DNA of 64,000 nt from Bythopirellula polymerisocia. GTDB taxonomy: Bacteria; Planctomycetota; Planctomycetia; Pirellulales; Lacipirellulaceae. The DNA lies in contig NZ_SJPS01000008.1 of NCBI RefSeq assembly GCF_007860015.1, positions 62,001-126,000 of the forward strand. Reading direction: 5' to 3'. Position numbers and translations under genes: made by a program. Shown here in pieces: positions 43,201 through 51,203 of this stretch. The stretch's first letter is position 1, and every line of letters begins with the position of its first letter. The notes beneath the pieces were generated by a model that saw only the letters and a list, made by a program, of their open reading frames with translations, had not been told where the DNA came from and did not search any database.

Positions 43201-44445
43201 CTATCTCCGCGTCCCAATCCTCCCGCCCGGAAACAATTCCTTCTGAAAGATGCGGTAAGTCTTATACCGCCGGCCACCGACGCGCTCGATCATGCGGTTT
43301 ACTAAGGCATTATCTTCAAGGGTCCAGCTTAGTTCTGCGCCGTGGTAGTCGAGCTTTTCGATGCTGTTGAGGAATGATTGCTGAATCAGAGATTCGGCGA
43401 CGCCCCGTTTGCGGTAGCCGGGAATCACGCCCAGCACTGCCAACCGACCGGTGCGAATCTTTCGCATTCTGCATGCAAGTCGCATCAGACCGAGAGGAAC
43501 TCCTGCCGTAGTGAGACGACCGCCCAGGGGTTGGATCGCTTCGTTGAGATTGGGGAGCATAATCGAAACGCCAACCGGGCGGCCCGCCACTTCGGCTAGT
43601 TGCACCAACTCTGGCACAGCCAGTCGCTTCAAATCGCGGGCCAAATGGTCGAACTCGGCATCACTCATCCGCACGAAGCCCCAGTTCTGATCGAGCGACT
43701 CGTGGTAGAGAGTTTTACAGCGGGCAATCTCGGCGTCGAAGTCTGTGAAGTCCATCGGGCGCACCGTCACGCCGTAACGCTCTGACAGTCTTTGTACCCG
43801 GCCGCTCCAGTGGGCGTCCATGTTGTTGTGGCGATTGAACCACCAGGCATACAGGTCCTTGGCTTTTTCGAGTCCATAACGTGCGAGCAATCGCTCGTAG
43901 TAATGCGGATGGTGGTTCATCATCACGGCGGGTGGTGTATCGAACCCATCAACCAACAGGCCGCAAGGATAGTTGGTGGAGAAATCGATGGGGCCCATCA
44001 TTTGGGTGCGGCCACGGGATCGCAACCAGGCACTCGCCCGGTCCAGGAGGGCCCGGCTGGTGCGGACGTCGTCGATTGACTCAAACATACCAAAGCACCC
44101 GACGTTGGTGCCGTGAACCTGATTGTAGGCGGGGTCGTCGCTCACGACGATGCGTCCGACGGTATGCCCATCACGGCGGGCGAGAAAGGCCTGCGCTGAG
44201 CCGTGGCGGAAGAACGGATGGCGACGCGGGTCGAGAAATTCGCGGACCTGCATATCGAGAGGTGCGACCCAGTTGGGGTCGAATTGGTAGATCCGCTTGG
44301 GGAGATCAATGAATTCGGCCACGTCACGCCGAGTGGTCACGGCATGGACGCTCGCCGAGGAGGGTGCCATGGTCAGCTGCGACCAGGTAAAGCGAGGACT
44401 GGCAGCGGGCAAGAACGGCGAATTAAGTACGGCAGACAGGTTCAT
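43201..44445 (-). CDS. GNAT-type acetyltransferase-like protein (YghO-like)
   Basis: A 414-residue protein of the GNAT superfamily in its two-domain form. ATG 44445 has AGGAG 8 nt upstream. Recognisable parts are VGRIVVSDDPAYNQ, YPCGLLVDGFDTPP, MMNHHPHYYERLL and the C-terminal IPGYRKRGVAESLIQQ, which is the CoA-binding loop (RxxG pattern), followed by LSWTLEDNALVNRMIERVGG. It is divergent from the BlaI operator region. Substrate unknown. Confidence 0.8.
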   Translation of the reverse strand: MNLSAVLNSPFLPAASPRFTWSQLTMAPSSASVHAVTTRRDVAEFIDLPKRIYQFDPNWVAPLDMQVREFLDPRRHPFFRHGSAQAFLARRDGHTVGRIVVSDDPAYNQVHGTNVGCFGMFESIDDVRTSRALLDRASAWLRSRGRTQMMGPIDFSTNYPCGLLVDGFDTPPAVMMNHHPHYYERLLARYGLEKAKDLYAWWFNRHNNMDAHWSGRVQRLSERYGVTVRPMDFTDFDAEIARCKTLYHESLDQNWGFVRMSDAEFDHLARDLKRLAVPELVQLAEVAGRPVGVSIMLPNLNEAIQPLGGRLTTAGVPLGLMRLACRMRKIRTGRLAVLGVIPGYRKRGVAESLIQQSFLNSIEKLDYHGAELSWTLEDNALVNRMIERVGGRRYKTYRIFQKELFPGGRIGTRR

Positions 44446-44587
44446 CGGGATATCTCCTAAACGAGGGGGAGCGCGAGTTGTTTGTTACCCGATTAAGCGG
44501 AGATTCCGCGGCATTGTTACAGGGCGAGCCAGAAGCGTTATTGAATCTCCAGGCGCCACCGATTCTGAACACCTCCTCGATTTTTTC

Positions 44588-44644
44588 TTGACAACTACTG
44601 GTCAACCAGTAGAATGCGGGTAGAACCTACTGGACGACCAGTAG
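44588..44644 (+). promoter_or_regulatory. blaI promoter with two 18-bp operators
   Basis: TTGACA (44588-44593) and TAGAAT (44610-44615) are 16 nt apart. Within and overlapping this spacer lies an 18-bp dyad, 44595-44612 (CTACTGGT-CA-ACCAGTAG). A second copy with one arm mismatch lies at 44627-44644. Centre-to-centre spacing is 32 bp, three helical turns. Repressor bound here would block RNA polymerase, the known mode of BlaI/MecI repressors. Confidence 0.8.
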
Positions 44645-44670
44645 AAATCACTTTTCCGAGGAGATTCATT

Positions 44671-45078
44671 GTGCCCGAAGTGCAACCGACCGAGCGTGAA
44701 TTAGAAGCCCTCAAGGTGTTGTGGGAATGCGGCGAAGCATCAGTGCGCGAGGTGTGCGACGCACTAAACAAGGGGGGCGAGAGTCTGGCCTATACCACGG
44801 TGCTGTCGTTGTTGCAGGTGATGGAGCAAAAAGGCCTGGTCACGCATCGCAGTGAAGGGAAAGCTTATATTTATCTCCCCGCGATCGCTCGGGAAAACAC
44901 GCTCCGCCAACTTGCCACTGGTTTTCTCGACCGGGTGTTTGATGGAGCCCTGGATGAATATCTGGTTCACGCACTGGGTAAACGAAGAATCACGGCAGAC
45001 GAGATTGCGCAGCTTGAAGCAATGCTCGCTGAAGCCAAAGAAAAATCTCCCGGCAAGAAGAAAGGGAAACAACCATGA
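44671..45078 (+). CDS. BlaI/MecI/CopY-family transcriptional repressor
   Basis: A winged-helix repressor of 135 residues. The start is GTG 44671 with GAGGAG 7 nt upstream. PTERELEALKVLWECGEASVREV is the first helix pair and TTVLSLLQVMEQKGLVTH the recognition helix; RRITADEI and an extended C-terminal part form the dimer domain. The tail is basic (SPGKKKGKQP). It overlaps the M56 peptidase gene by 4 nt (ATGA), so both are made together. In this type of pair the membrane peptidase relieves repression by cutting the repressor. The two palindromes before it are its likely binding sites. Confidence 0.93.
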   Translation: MPEVQPTERELEALKVLWECGEASVREVCDALNKGGESLAYTTVLSLLQVMEQKGLVTHRSEGKAYIYLPAIARENTLRQLATGFLDRVFDGALDEYLVHALGKRRITADEIAQLEAMLAEAKEKSPGKKKGKQP

Positions 45079-47822
45079 ACACGCTCGATGGTTCGCGGTG
45101 GCTTGGAGATTTCTACCTGTTGGCGACCTTGCTACTGGGCGGCGAATTCTTGGTGTGCCTCTTTGCGGGCCAACCCGCGCGGCGCATTGCCCTCGCTTGG
45201 GCGACGGCTGGGGGACTGATTGTGTTGGCAATGTTGTGTGCGCTACCTGGTTGGTCGAGTGTGCATTTGCTCTCCCCTGCCCCGGAGATTCCAGTGTGGG
45301 CTGAAAACCTGCAGCCGATCGCCGGCCAAGCAATTCGACAGTCAATGCCGGTGGTACCTCGGATTTCTGAAGGCTCGTCGATGCCAGCACCTCCTCTTCG
45401 AGTTGAGCCCAGTGAGTCCATCTCAGTGATCGATTGGGGAGTCCTCGTGCTGTATCTTTTCGCAACTTGCTCGGTGATCGTCGTCGTGTGGCTGACATTG
45501 GGGGCGTGGCAAGTGCGACGGTTACGCAGAAAAGCCGAGCCCGCAGCCGAGAACATCTTGGCAATGCTCTCAGAGTTGACTCCGACAGGAATGCCGCTCC
45601 CCACGGTCGGAGTGCTCGACCATCTACCCGTGGCAGTCGCGGTGGGACTGCGGAAGCCCGCCATCTTGCTGCCTCGCAATTTGGTTAAACACGCCCGCAC
45701 CGAGCAAATGCGGACCGTCTTGGCCCATGAACTGGCCCATCTGCGACACCGCGACTTGTGGCTGATGGCCGCGCTGCGGGTACTCATGGTGCTGCTGTGG
45801 GCACACCCGCTGTTCTGGCTCTGGCGCCGCCGGGTGCGACTGGATCAAGAAGTACTGGCCGACACGGCTGCGGCGGAATTGACCAGCCGCACGGTGTACG
45901 CCGAGGAGTTGGTCGAGTTGGCCCGATACGCAAGTGAAACCCGAGTGCCGCGGCTGGCGTCCTCGATCGGCTTGTGGGAAACCCGCTCGCAACTCAAGCG
46001 CCGGTTGGCGCTACTCTTAGATGAAAAACTCACGATCCTGCGAAGTTGTTCACGGAGGTGGCGGGTGGGGTCGCTGGTGACGCTGTTGGGATTGGCGGGG
46101 GGATTATCGCTGGTGACGCTGACGCCGGCGGAGTTGCAAAAGTCTCATTCAGAATATCCAACTGTAACCACTGATGCATCAAAAGGCACCACCTTCACCG
46201 GCGTAGTAACTGACGCTGTCACTGGTGAGCCAATCCCTGGAGTGAAAGTCACTGTGTATCGTAAGTTGAGCCGCGATCCTGAAACGGGGGGGCGGCGAAC
46301 TCTGGAAAAGACGGAGCATACTACCAACTCCGAAGGCAAATATAGCTTTGTGCTCTCTCCCGAACAGGCGAGCGAGAGCAGTCTCTATCTGGAGGTCGAG
46401 GCTCATCATCCGGATTACGCGTCTTTTGGGCGGTCAGGATATACCTACTCCATGATTTTGAAGAACCTATCGCTTGGTGAGCCTCCGTTCTACTCACACA
46501 TAAAACTCTGGCCAGGCAAGGCGATAACCGGTACGGTGGTTTCGCCTGCAGGAGAACCGCTCGCAGACGTAACAATATCAATGTGCTCGGCGCCTTACCT
46601 AGCAGATTCCTACTCTTACGGTCGGGGTACCTTCGACAAAACATCGACCGATGCCAATGGCAAATTTCGTCTCGTCCTTCCCAACTCTGGTGACGGGGTC
46701 GTGTGGATCGAACCTGAGCAGTATTCTCCACAGGCTTTCCGAATAGGCGACCGACAGGAGGACTGGGGCCTATTGACTATGCATCGAGGTACATCGCTGA
46801 CCGGTCGCGTAATGGACACCGAAGGTGAACCAGTGATAGGAGCTCGAGTGGAGGCACGCAAAAAAAGAGATGGCGAAGAAGTTGATGATTTTCTCAAGCA
46901 CATCGGGGTTGCCAACCACATCAAACGCAAAGCGGCAACCGGTACATCTGGAGAATTTGATTTAGTTTCGCTTCCAGATGGTGAGTACACTTTGGGGGTT
47001 CAGTCGAACGCTGACGGCTACGACCCAGCACCTTTGGAACAGATATTTCTACAACACACGATTTCGATTGCAGGTGACTCAACTCCTGAGGAATTGACGA
47101 TTCGAGCCGTACCTTCGGTACGAATTAAGGGAACCTACTTAAGCAGTGCTGGAGTGCCAAGATCTGGCTATGTAATGTTTGTGAGAGGAAATCTGGATGG
47201 CAAGAATTTCACAGATCAGAGTTCAAGGCTGGAGAAAGATGGCAAGTTTGAAATTAAGGTTCCGTATGGACTGCAGGATGTTCTAATTGATTTCATCACG
47301 AACGAGCATAGTTCGATTCGCTGGCGAAAATCACACGATGCCCCGCTTCAACTTGGACGCATAGTTCGTTTGGGGGCGGTTAAGGATGATATCTCAGGAA
47401 TAGAAGTGATCCAATATGTGGCTCCAATTTTACTTGTAAAGCCTGTCGACCAAGAGGGGAAAGCGGTTGAATATTGCACACCCATCGTGCGGTATGGCCG
47501 GCTAGCTAGAGACGGTACGCTTGTCATTACTTCAACAGAAAGCCCCACTCGCTTTGAATCGCAACCCGATGGACGTTGGCGCTCGTGGCAACTCTTGCCC
47601 GATGAGCCGCTCGTCGTTACCGTGGAGAAGCGCGGGTTTCATACGACGCCACAGCAGGTGAATCTCGTGGAGGGTCAAGAGAAGGAACTTCTCTTTGTCA
47701 TGAAAGAAGGCCAGGCAGAGCCTCAAGCACTCAGTCTTGACTTACTGAAACCGATGGATGCCGAGGACAAGGATGCGTATGAGAATGGCGTGTTTGTGCC
47801 GGAGGTTCCTGATATTCCCTAA
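45075..47822 (+). CDS. M56-family metallopeptidase with carboxypeptidase-regulatory-like repeats
   Basis: A BlaR1/MecR1-like sensor protease of 915 residues. The membrane part has four hydrophobic segments (about 12-32, 42-58, 122-143 and 335-352), with the zinc site His218-Glu-Leu-Ala-His222 (VLAHELAHLRHRD) on the cytoplasmic side. The large outer region is not the penicillin-binding sensor of BlaR1. Instead it has three or more Ig-like carboxypeptidase-regulatory repeats (TGVVTDAVTGEPIPG, ITGTVVSPAGEPLADV, LTGRVMDTEGEPVIGA), so the signal is likely not a beta-lactam. It is the cognate partner of the upstream repressor. Confidence 0.88.
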   Translation: MNTLDGSRWLGDFYLLATLLLGGEFLVCLFAGQPARRIALAWATAGGLIVLAMLCALPGWSSVHLLSPAPEIPVWAENLQPIAGQAIRQSMPVVPRISEGSSMPAPPLRVEPSESISVIDWGVLVLYLFATCSVIVVVWLTLGAWQVRRLRRKAEPAAENILAMLSELTPTGMPLPTVGVLDHLPVAVAVGLRKPAILLPRNLVKHARTEQMRTVLAHELAHLRHRDLWLMAALRVLMVLLWAHPLFWLWRRRVRLDQEVLADTAAAELTSRTVYAEELVELARYASETRVPRLASSIGLWETRSQLKRRLALLLDEKLTILRSCSRRWRVGSLVTLLGLAGGLSLVTLTPAELQKSHSEYPTVTTDASKGTTFTGVVTDAVTGEPIPGVKVTVYRKLSRDPETGGRRTLEKTEHTTNSEGKYSFVLSPEQASESSLYLEVEAHHPDYASFGRSGYTYSMILKNLSLGEPPFYSHIKLWPGKAITGTVVSPAGEPLADVTISMCSAPYLADSYSYGRGTFDKTSTDANGKFRLVLPNSGDGVVWIEPEQYSPQAFRIGDRQEDWGLLTMHRGTSLTGRVMDTEGEPVIGARVEARKKRDGEEVDDFLKHIGVANHIKRKAATGTSGEFDLVSLPDGEYTLGVQSNADGYDPAPLEQIFLQHTISIAGDSTPEELTIRAVPSVRIKGTYLSSAGVPRSGYVMFVRGNLDGKNFTDQSSRLEKDGKFEIKVPYGLQDVLIDFITNEHSSIRWRKSHDAPLQLGRIVRLGAVKDDISGIEVIQYVAPILLVKPVDQEGKAVEYCTPIVRYGRLARDGTLVITSTESPTRFESQPDGRWRSWQLLPDEPLVVTVEKRGFHTTPQQVNLVEGQEKELLFVMKEGQAEPQALSLDLLKPMDAEDKDAYENGVFVPEVPDIP

Positions 47823-47845
47823 GGAGATGTTTGCAAAAAGCCGGG

Positions 47846-48129
47846 CTATAACTTGGTGATATTGCGATCGCCTGGGATGACTCGTAGGTTTCTATCCGCT
47901 CATTGGTTTTCCGGTGGAAAATGACATATCGGCCCACAACATTGGCTCGAATTCCAGCACCGAGTTCTGGTTGTGATACTCCCAGGTCTGGCGAAGATGC
48001 GATCAAAAGGCACTTGGCCTCGATCTTCTCAACCCACGCCAACGCAGCATTAGGCTTATCGCGCGAGATATAGGTCAGGATGCCTTACAAATCACTAACG
48101 GCACCCGATGTGTAGTATGGTTTACTCAC
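47846..48129 (-). pseudogene. parE: parE/relE-type toxin gene with nonsense and frameshift
   Basis: From the GTG at 48129 the frame reads SKPYYTSGAVSDL and meets TAA at codon 15 (48087-48085). Beyond it, GILTYISRDKPNAALAWVE, LIASSPDLG and VGRYVIFHRKTNE are typical ParE. A second lesion follows: after RIET the expected end LRVIPGDRNITKL is found only in another frame, ended by TAG at 47848-47846, so one base has been lost. Two independent changes show that the toxin is dead. The start lies 8 nt after the parD stop, as in an intact ParDE operon. Confidence 0.83.
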
Positions 48130-48137
48130 TTATCGAT

Positions 48138-48371
48138 TTAGCCTTGGGCTGAGGCTGCCACCGTCCTTAGTCGGGAGAATACCGTATCGTGGTCAATCAC
48201 TTCTCCTCGGTCTGCCTGCTCAATTCCTAATTGCACCTCTTGTCGTAGTGCTTCGGTCGATGCCAGCAAGCGAACACCTGCCGAGATAGCTTCGTTCACG
48301 GAAGAAAATCGACCCGATGCCACCATGTCCTCGACAATCGCTTGTTGATCTGTGGGTAGTTGGATTTCCAT
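48138..48371 (-). CDS. parD: ParD-type antitoxin (toxin partner decayed)
   Basis: A 77-residue ribbon-helix-helix-type antitoxin. ATG 48371 has GGAG about 8 nt upstream; extension to 48524 is not conserved. MEIQLPTDQQAIVEDMVASG is the RHH strand and first helix, FSSVNEAISAGVRLL the second helix, and the C-terminal part is acidic (EQADRGEVID). ParD binds its own promoter and neutralises ParE. The antitoxin reads intact although the toxin is broken. Confidence 0.86.
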   Translation of the reverse strand: MEIQLPTDQQAIVEDMVASGRFSSVNEAISAGVRLLASTEALRQEVQLGIEQADRGEVIDHDTVFSRLRTVAASAQG

Positions 48372-48499
48372 AGTCCGCTCCAAATTAGAAAAAGTCCCTG
48401 TTATTTGGGAAATCAAGATGAAGATATTCGAGGTCGCTATGAATGTCGCCCTCATCGGATTATACCTTCCCCAAGGATATACGCAAATCTTGCCGATAT

Positions 48500-48736
48500 T
48501 CAAACGCGCCCATAGCCTAACCAATCAGGAAGGTTTTCTTCGCACTATTGGCGATACTCTGCCATCGTGTCGAAGGAGCGATAAGTGCCATCGTCCAGCA
48601 CAGGCTTATAGGTGCGAATAAAACTGTAGCGAAATCGCTCTTCCAGAGTCCGGGCGCGGGCAGCCTCGAACTCTGCCAGCCAATCTGCACGGATGTTTGC
48701 AAAGCCTATGGACTTGAGAATTACGCAGATCGAATG
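48500..48736 (-). pseudogene. Interrupted small conserved gene
   Basis: After an in-frame stop at 48739-48737 the minus frame reads KSIGFANIRADWLAEFEAA, RTLEERFRYSFIRTY and KPVLDDGTYRSFDTMAEYRQ, then TAG (48547-48545), then CEENLPDWLGYGRV and TGA. The C-terminal WCEENLPxWLGYG block is one I associate with a small conserved bacterial protein, where Trp (TGG) would stand at the TAG. So a TGG-to-TAG change is likely. The original start cannot be found, and an upstream frameshift is possible. Function unknown. Confidence 0.55.
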
Positions 48737-48987
48737 TTACTTGACTTCTATTTCCAATTATCAAAGGTAAGGTGAGGGATAACTCTATGATTGCATACTG
48801 AGGAAAGTTGACCTATACACTATCATTTCTTTCCACTGCAAAAGCCATTTACTTACCTTCTCAGTTTTGCTACGAATTCAAGGCTTTGAGACTGAATGCA
48901 TTCAGGTTAAATTGTGCGAATAATCACTCTGTTGCAAATCGCAGCTTCCAATTAAGACACTGAGAGAGAATGGTGAGGGGGAAATCC

Positions 48988-50085
48988 ATGCAGCTAAAAA
49001 TCAAACCCGCGGAAGATTGCCGTTATGATCTCGTCTCACTCGGCGAAGTCATGTTGCGACTGGATCCGGGTGAAGGACGTATTCGGACCACACGACAGTT
49101 TCGTGCTTGGGAAGGGGGCGGGGAATACAATGTCGCCCGTGGGTTGCGCAAGTGTTTTGGCATGCGGACCGGAGTTATTACGGCGTTTGCTGACAACGAT
49201 GTCGGGCGGTTGGTCGAGGACTGCATCTTGCAAGGGGGGGTCGATACCTCACTGATTCGCTGGGTGAAGTACGATGGGATTGGTCGCACGGTTCGCAACG
49301 GACTTAACTTTACCGAGCGTGGATTCGGTGTCCGTGGCGCGGTGGGGTGCAGCGATCGAGGAATCACGGCCGCGAGTCAACTTAAGCCCGAGGACATCGA
49401 TTGGGACCATCTATTCGGCAAGCTTGGCGTGCAGTGGTTGCACACGGGGGGTATCTTCGCCTCGCTTAGTGCCACGACGCCGGAGACGGTCATCGCGGCG
49501 GTCGAGTCCGCCAAGAAACATGGCACGATCGTGAGCTACGACCTCAATTACCGCCCTTCCTTGTGGGAAGGAATTGGTGGTCAAGCGAAGGCGCAAGAGG
49601 TGAATCGCAGAATTGCCAAGTCGGTCGACGTTATGATCGGCAACGAAGAAGACTTTACGGCCTGTCTGGGTTTGGAAGTCGAGGGGGTGGATGAAAATAT
49701 CAGCAACATCGACGTCGAGAATTTCAAGCGGATGATCGAAAAGGCGGTCGCGGAGTTCCCCAACTTTGTCGCGACCGCCACCACCCTGCGGGAAGTTCAT
49801 ACCGCGACAGTGAATGACTGGAGCGCGATCGTCTGGTACGACAGCAAATTCTATGAATCGCGGGCCTATCCCAGGCTAGAGATCATGGATCGCGTCGGCG
49901 GAGGAGATAGTTTTGCCAGCGGGCTCATTTACGGCTTTCTCACGACGGGGGATGGCCAAAAAGCTGTCGATTATGGGGCAGCCCACGGGGCATTGGCGAT
50001 GACCACGCCGGGGGATACCTCGATGGCGACGGTCAAGGAAGTCGAGAAGTTGATGGGCGGCGGCGGGGCGCGGGTTGTGCGGTGA
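48988..50085 (+). CDS. PfkB-family sugar kinase (2-dehydro-3-deoxygluconokinase type)
   Basis: A ribokinase-family kinase of 365 residues. ATG 48988 has GAGGGGG 6 nt upstream. EVMLRLDPGEGRI and GGGEYNVARGL are the N-terminal PfkB elements; YDLNYRPSLWEG and VMIGNEEDF match the KDG-kinase branch, and the C-terminal signature DRVGGGDSFASGL holds the catalytic Asp307. KDG kinase acts in sugar-acid degradation (Entner-Doudoroff or uronate). The substrate is inferred, and a fructokinase-like specificity is not excluded. It is followed by the IS630 element and has no pathway gene nearby. Confidence 0.88.
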   Translation: MQLKIKPAEDCRYDLVSLGEVMLRLDPGEGRIRTTRQFRAWEGGGEYNVARGLRKCFGMRTGVITAFADNDVGRLVEDCILQGGVDTSLIRWVKYDGIGRTVRNGLNFTERGFGVRGAVGCSDRGITAASQLKPEDIDWDHLFGKLGVQWLHTGGIFASLSATTPETVIAAVESAKKHGTIVSYDLNYRPSLWEGIGGQAKAQEVNRRIAKSVDVMIGNEEDFTACLGLEVEGVDENISNIDVENFKRMIEKAVAEFPNFVATATTLREVHTATVNDWSAIVWYDSKFYESRAYPRLEIMDRVGGGDSFASGLIYGFLTTGDGQKAVDYGAAHGALAMTTPGDTSMATVKEVEKLMGGGGARVVR

Positions 50086-50113
50086 TTGAGGGAAGACTCG
50101 CTCTGCTGCGCTG

Positions 50114-50157
50114 GCGCTCCGCATCGCGGCTAACGTGAGCGCTACGCATCGCGGCTA
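50114..50157. repeat. Dispersed repeat beside IS630
   Basis: CGCATCGCGGCTA occurs twice (50120-50132 and 50145-50157) between the sugar kinase and the IS630 element. The 22 bases 50114-50135 recur, with one change, inside the CYTH gene at 23533-23554. Confidence 0.6.
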
Positions 50158-50245
50158 GAGCAAATCACTCTCGCTTTTTCCGCTGTGCCTAGGCTATCTT
50201 ACTTGGCGTTTTGCAGGGAGGCGTATTTGTTATGGAGTGCTGGCA

Positions 50246-50620
50246 ATGGAAGCCTATTCGATCGATTTGCGTGCTCGTGTTCTGCTGGCGGTAGATGAAG
50301 GTATCGATACGCGTAGAGAAATAGCTGAAACATTTGGCGTGACTACACGTTGGATTCGCCTGCTCGTGCAACATCGTCGTAAGACCGGCTCGATCGAGCC
50401 GTTGCCGCATGCGGGTGGCTGGGACCCAAAATTCACACCGGAACGCCTGGAGCGACTGAAGACTTTGGTGGAAAAGAAACCTGCCGCCACGCTCGACGAG
50501 CTTCGCAAGTGCAGCCGTATTCGGTGCTGTAACATGACGGTGTCACGAGCGCTGAAGCAATTGGGATTCACGCGAAAAAAAAGACGCTACGTGCCAGTGA
50601 GCAAGATCGCCCCGAGGTGA
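50246..50620 (+). CDS. IS630 transposase, first frame
   Basis: The first 124 codons of the transposase. ATG 50246 has GGAG 8 nt before; a GTG at 50237 is also in frame. It encodes the helix-turn-helix part (REIAETFGVTTRWIRLLVQH) and a second helix-turn-helix (TVSRALKQLGFTRKK). The stop lies just after an A8 run (50575-50582). A -1 shift there joins it to the second frame and gives KKKTLRASEQDRPEVKK, the usual IS630 linker. So the two frames are one gene read by frameshifting. Confidence 0.88.
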   Translation: MEAYSIDLRARVLLAVDEGIDTRREIAETFGVTTRWIRLLVQHRRKTGSIEPLPHAGGWDPKFTPERLERLKTLVEKKPAATLDELRKCSRIRCCNMTVSRALKQLGFTRKKRRYVPVSKIAPR

Positions 50621-51189
50621 AAAAGCAGCGCAAGGCTTGGAAGAAAAAGATCCGCCAGGTCGATCCTAATCGCCTGGTTTTCTTGGACGAAAGTGGAGCC
50701 AAGACCAACATGACACGGCAATATGGACGCGCCCCTCAGGGGCAACGACTCTTCGATGCCGTTCCAGGCGGTCACTGGAATACCACAACGATGATTTCTG
50801 CGATTCGTCTGGAAGGCGTCGCTACCGCGATGGTGACCGAGGGGGCGACTAACACGTTGGTGTTTCATGGCTTTGTCGAGCAGTTTCTTGCACCAGTACT
50901 GCGTCCCGGAGACATCGTCGTGATGGACAACCTCTCCAGCCACAAGGCGGGCTGTGTGGTCGAAGCGATTGAAGCAGTCGGTGCCGAAGTTAGGTACTTG
51001 CCGCCTTACTCACCCGACTGTAATCCGATCGAACTGATGTGGTCCAAAGTAAAAAGCCAACTACGCAGTTTCGCTGCACGCACCAAGCGGACGTTGGTCA
51101 CCGCCATCGGTAAAGCACTCCAAGCGGTCACTCTACAGGATCTCGCCGGATGGTTCACGCATAACGGATACGGAACACGCAAGTGTTAG
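50617..51189 (+). CDS. IS630 transposase, catalytic frame
   Basis: Carries the DDE catalytic core: Asp in LVFLDESGAKT, Asp in VVMDNLSSHK and Glu in NPIELMWSKVK. Frame -1 to the first ORF. Its own GTG at 50617 has no proper ribosome site, so it is probably made only as a fusion through the A8 slip. The catalytic residues are intact, so the element may be active. Other copies in the genome would be expected. Confidence 0.88.
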   Translation: MKKQRKAWKKKIRQVDPNRLVFLDESGAKTNMTRQYGRAPQGQRLFDAVPGGHWNTTTMISAIRLEGVATAMVTEGATNTLVFHGFVEQFLAPVLRPGDIVVMDNLSSHKAGCVVEAIEAVGAEVRYLPPYSPDCNPIELMWSKVKSQLRSFAARTKRTLVTAIGKALQAVTLQDLAGWFTHNGYGTRKC

Positions 51190-51203
51190 GTGCTCTAATG
51201 GGA

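Larger units (their letters stand above)
50190..51203 (+). mobile_element. IS630-family insertion sequence
   Basis: About 1 kb with two overlapping frames that together encode a DDE transposase. IS630 elements insert at TA; I cannot fix the ends. Imperfect matches ACTTGGCG (left, near 50200) and ACTTGCG (right, rev. comp. near 51178) suggest terminal repeats near 50190 and 51200. It sits between the sugar kinase and the DUF1501 gene and breaks neither. Confidence 0.8.

Noticed and set aside
44764..45564. 266-codon minus-strand frame over blaI and the M56 gene
   Set aside because: Antisense to two clearly homologous genes with motifs and operators.
47731..48042. 103-codon frame as an intact ParE-like toxin
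   Set aside because: It begins after the TAA in parE and its end lies in the wrong frame; it is part of the pseudogene.
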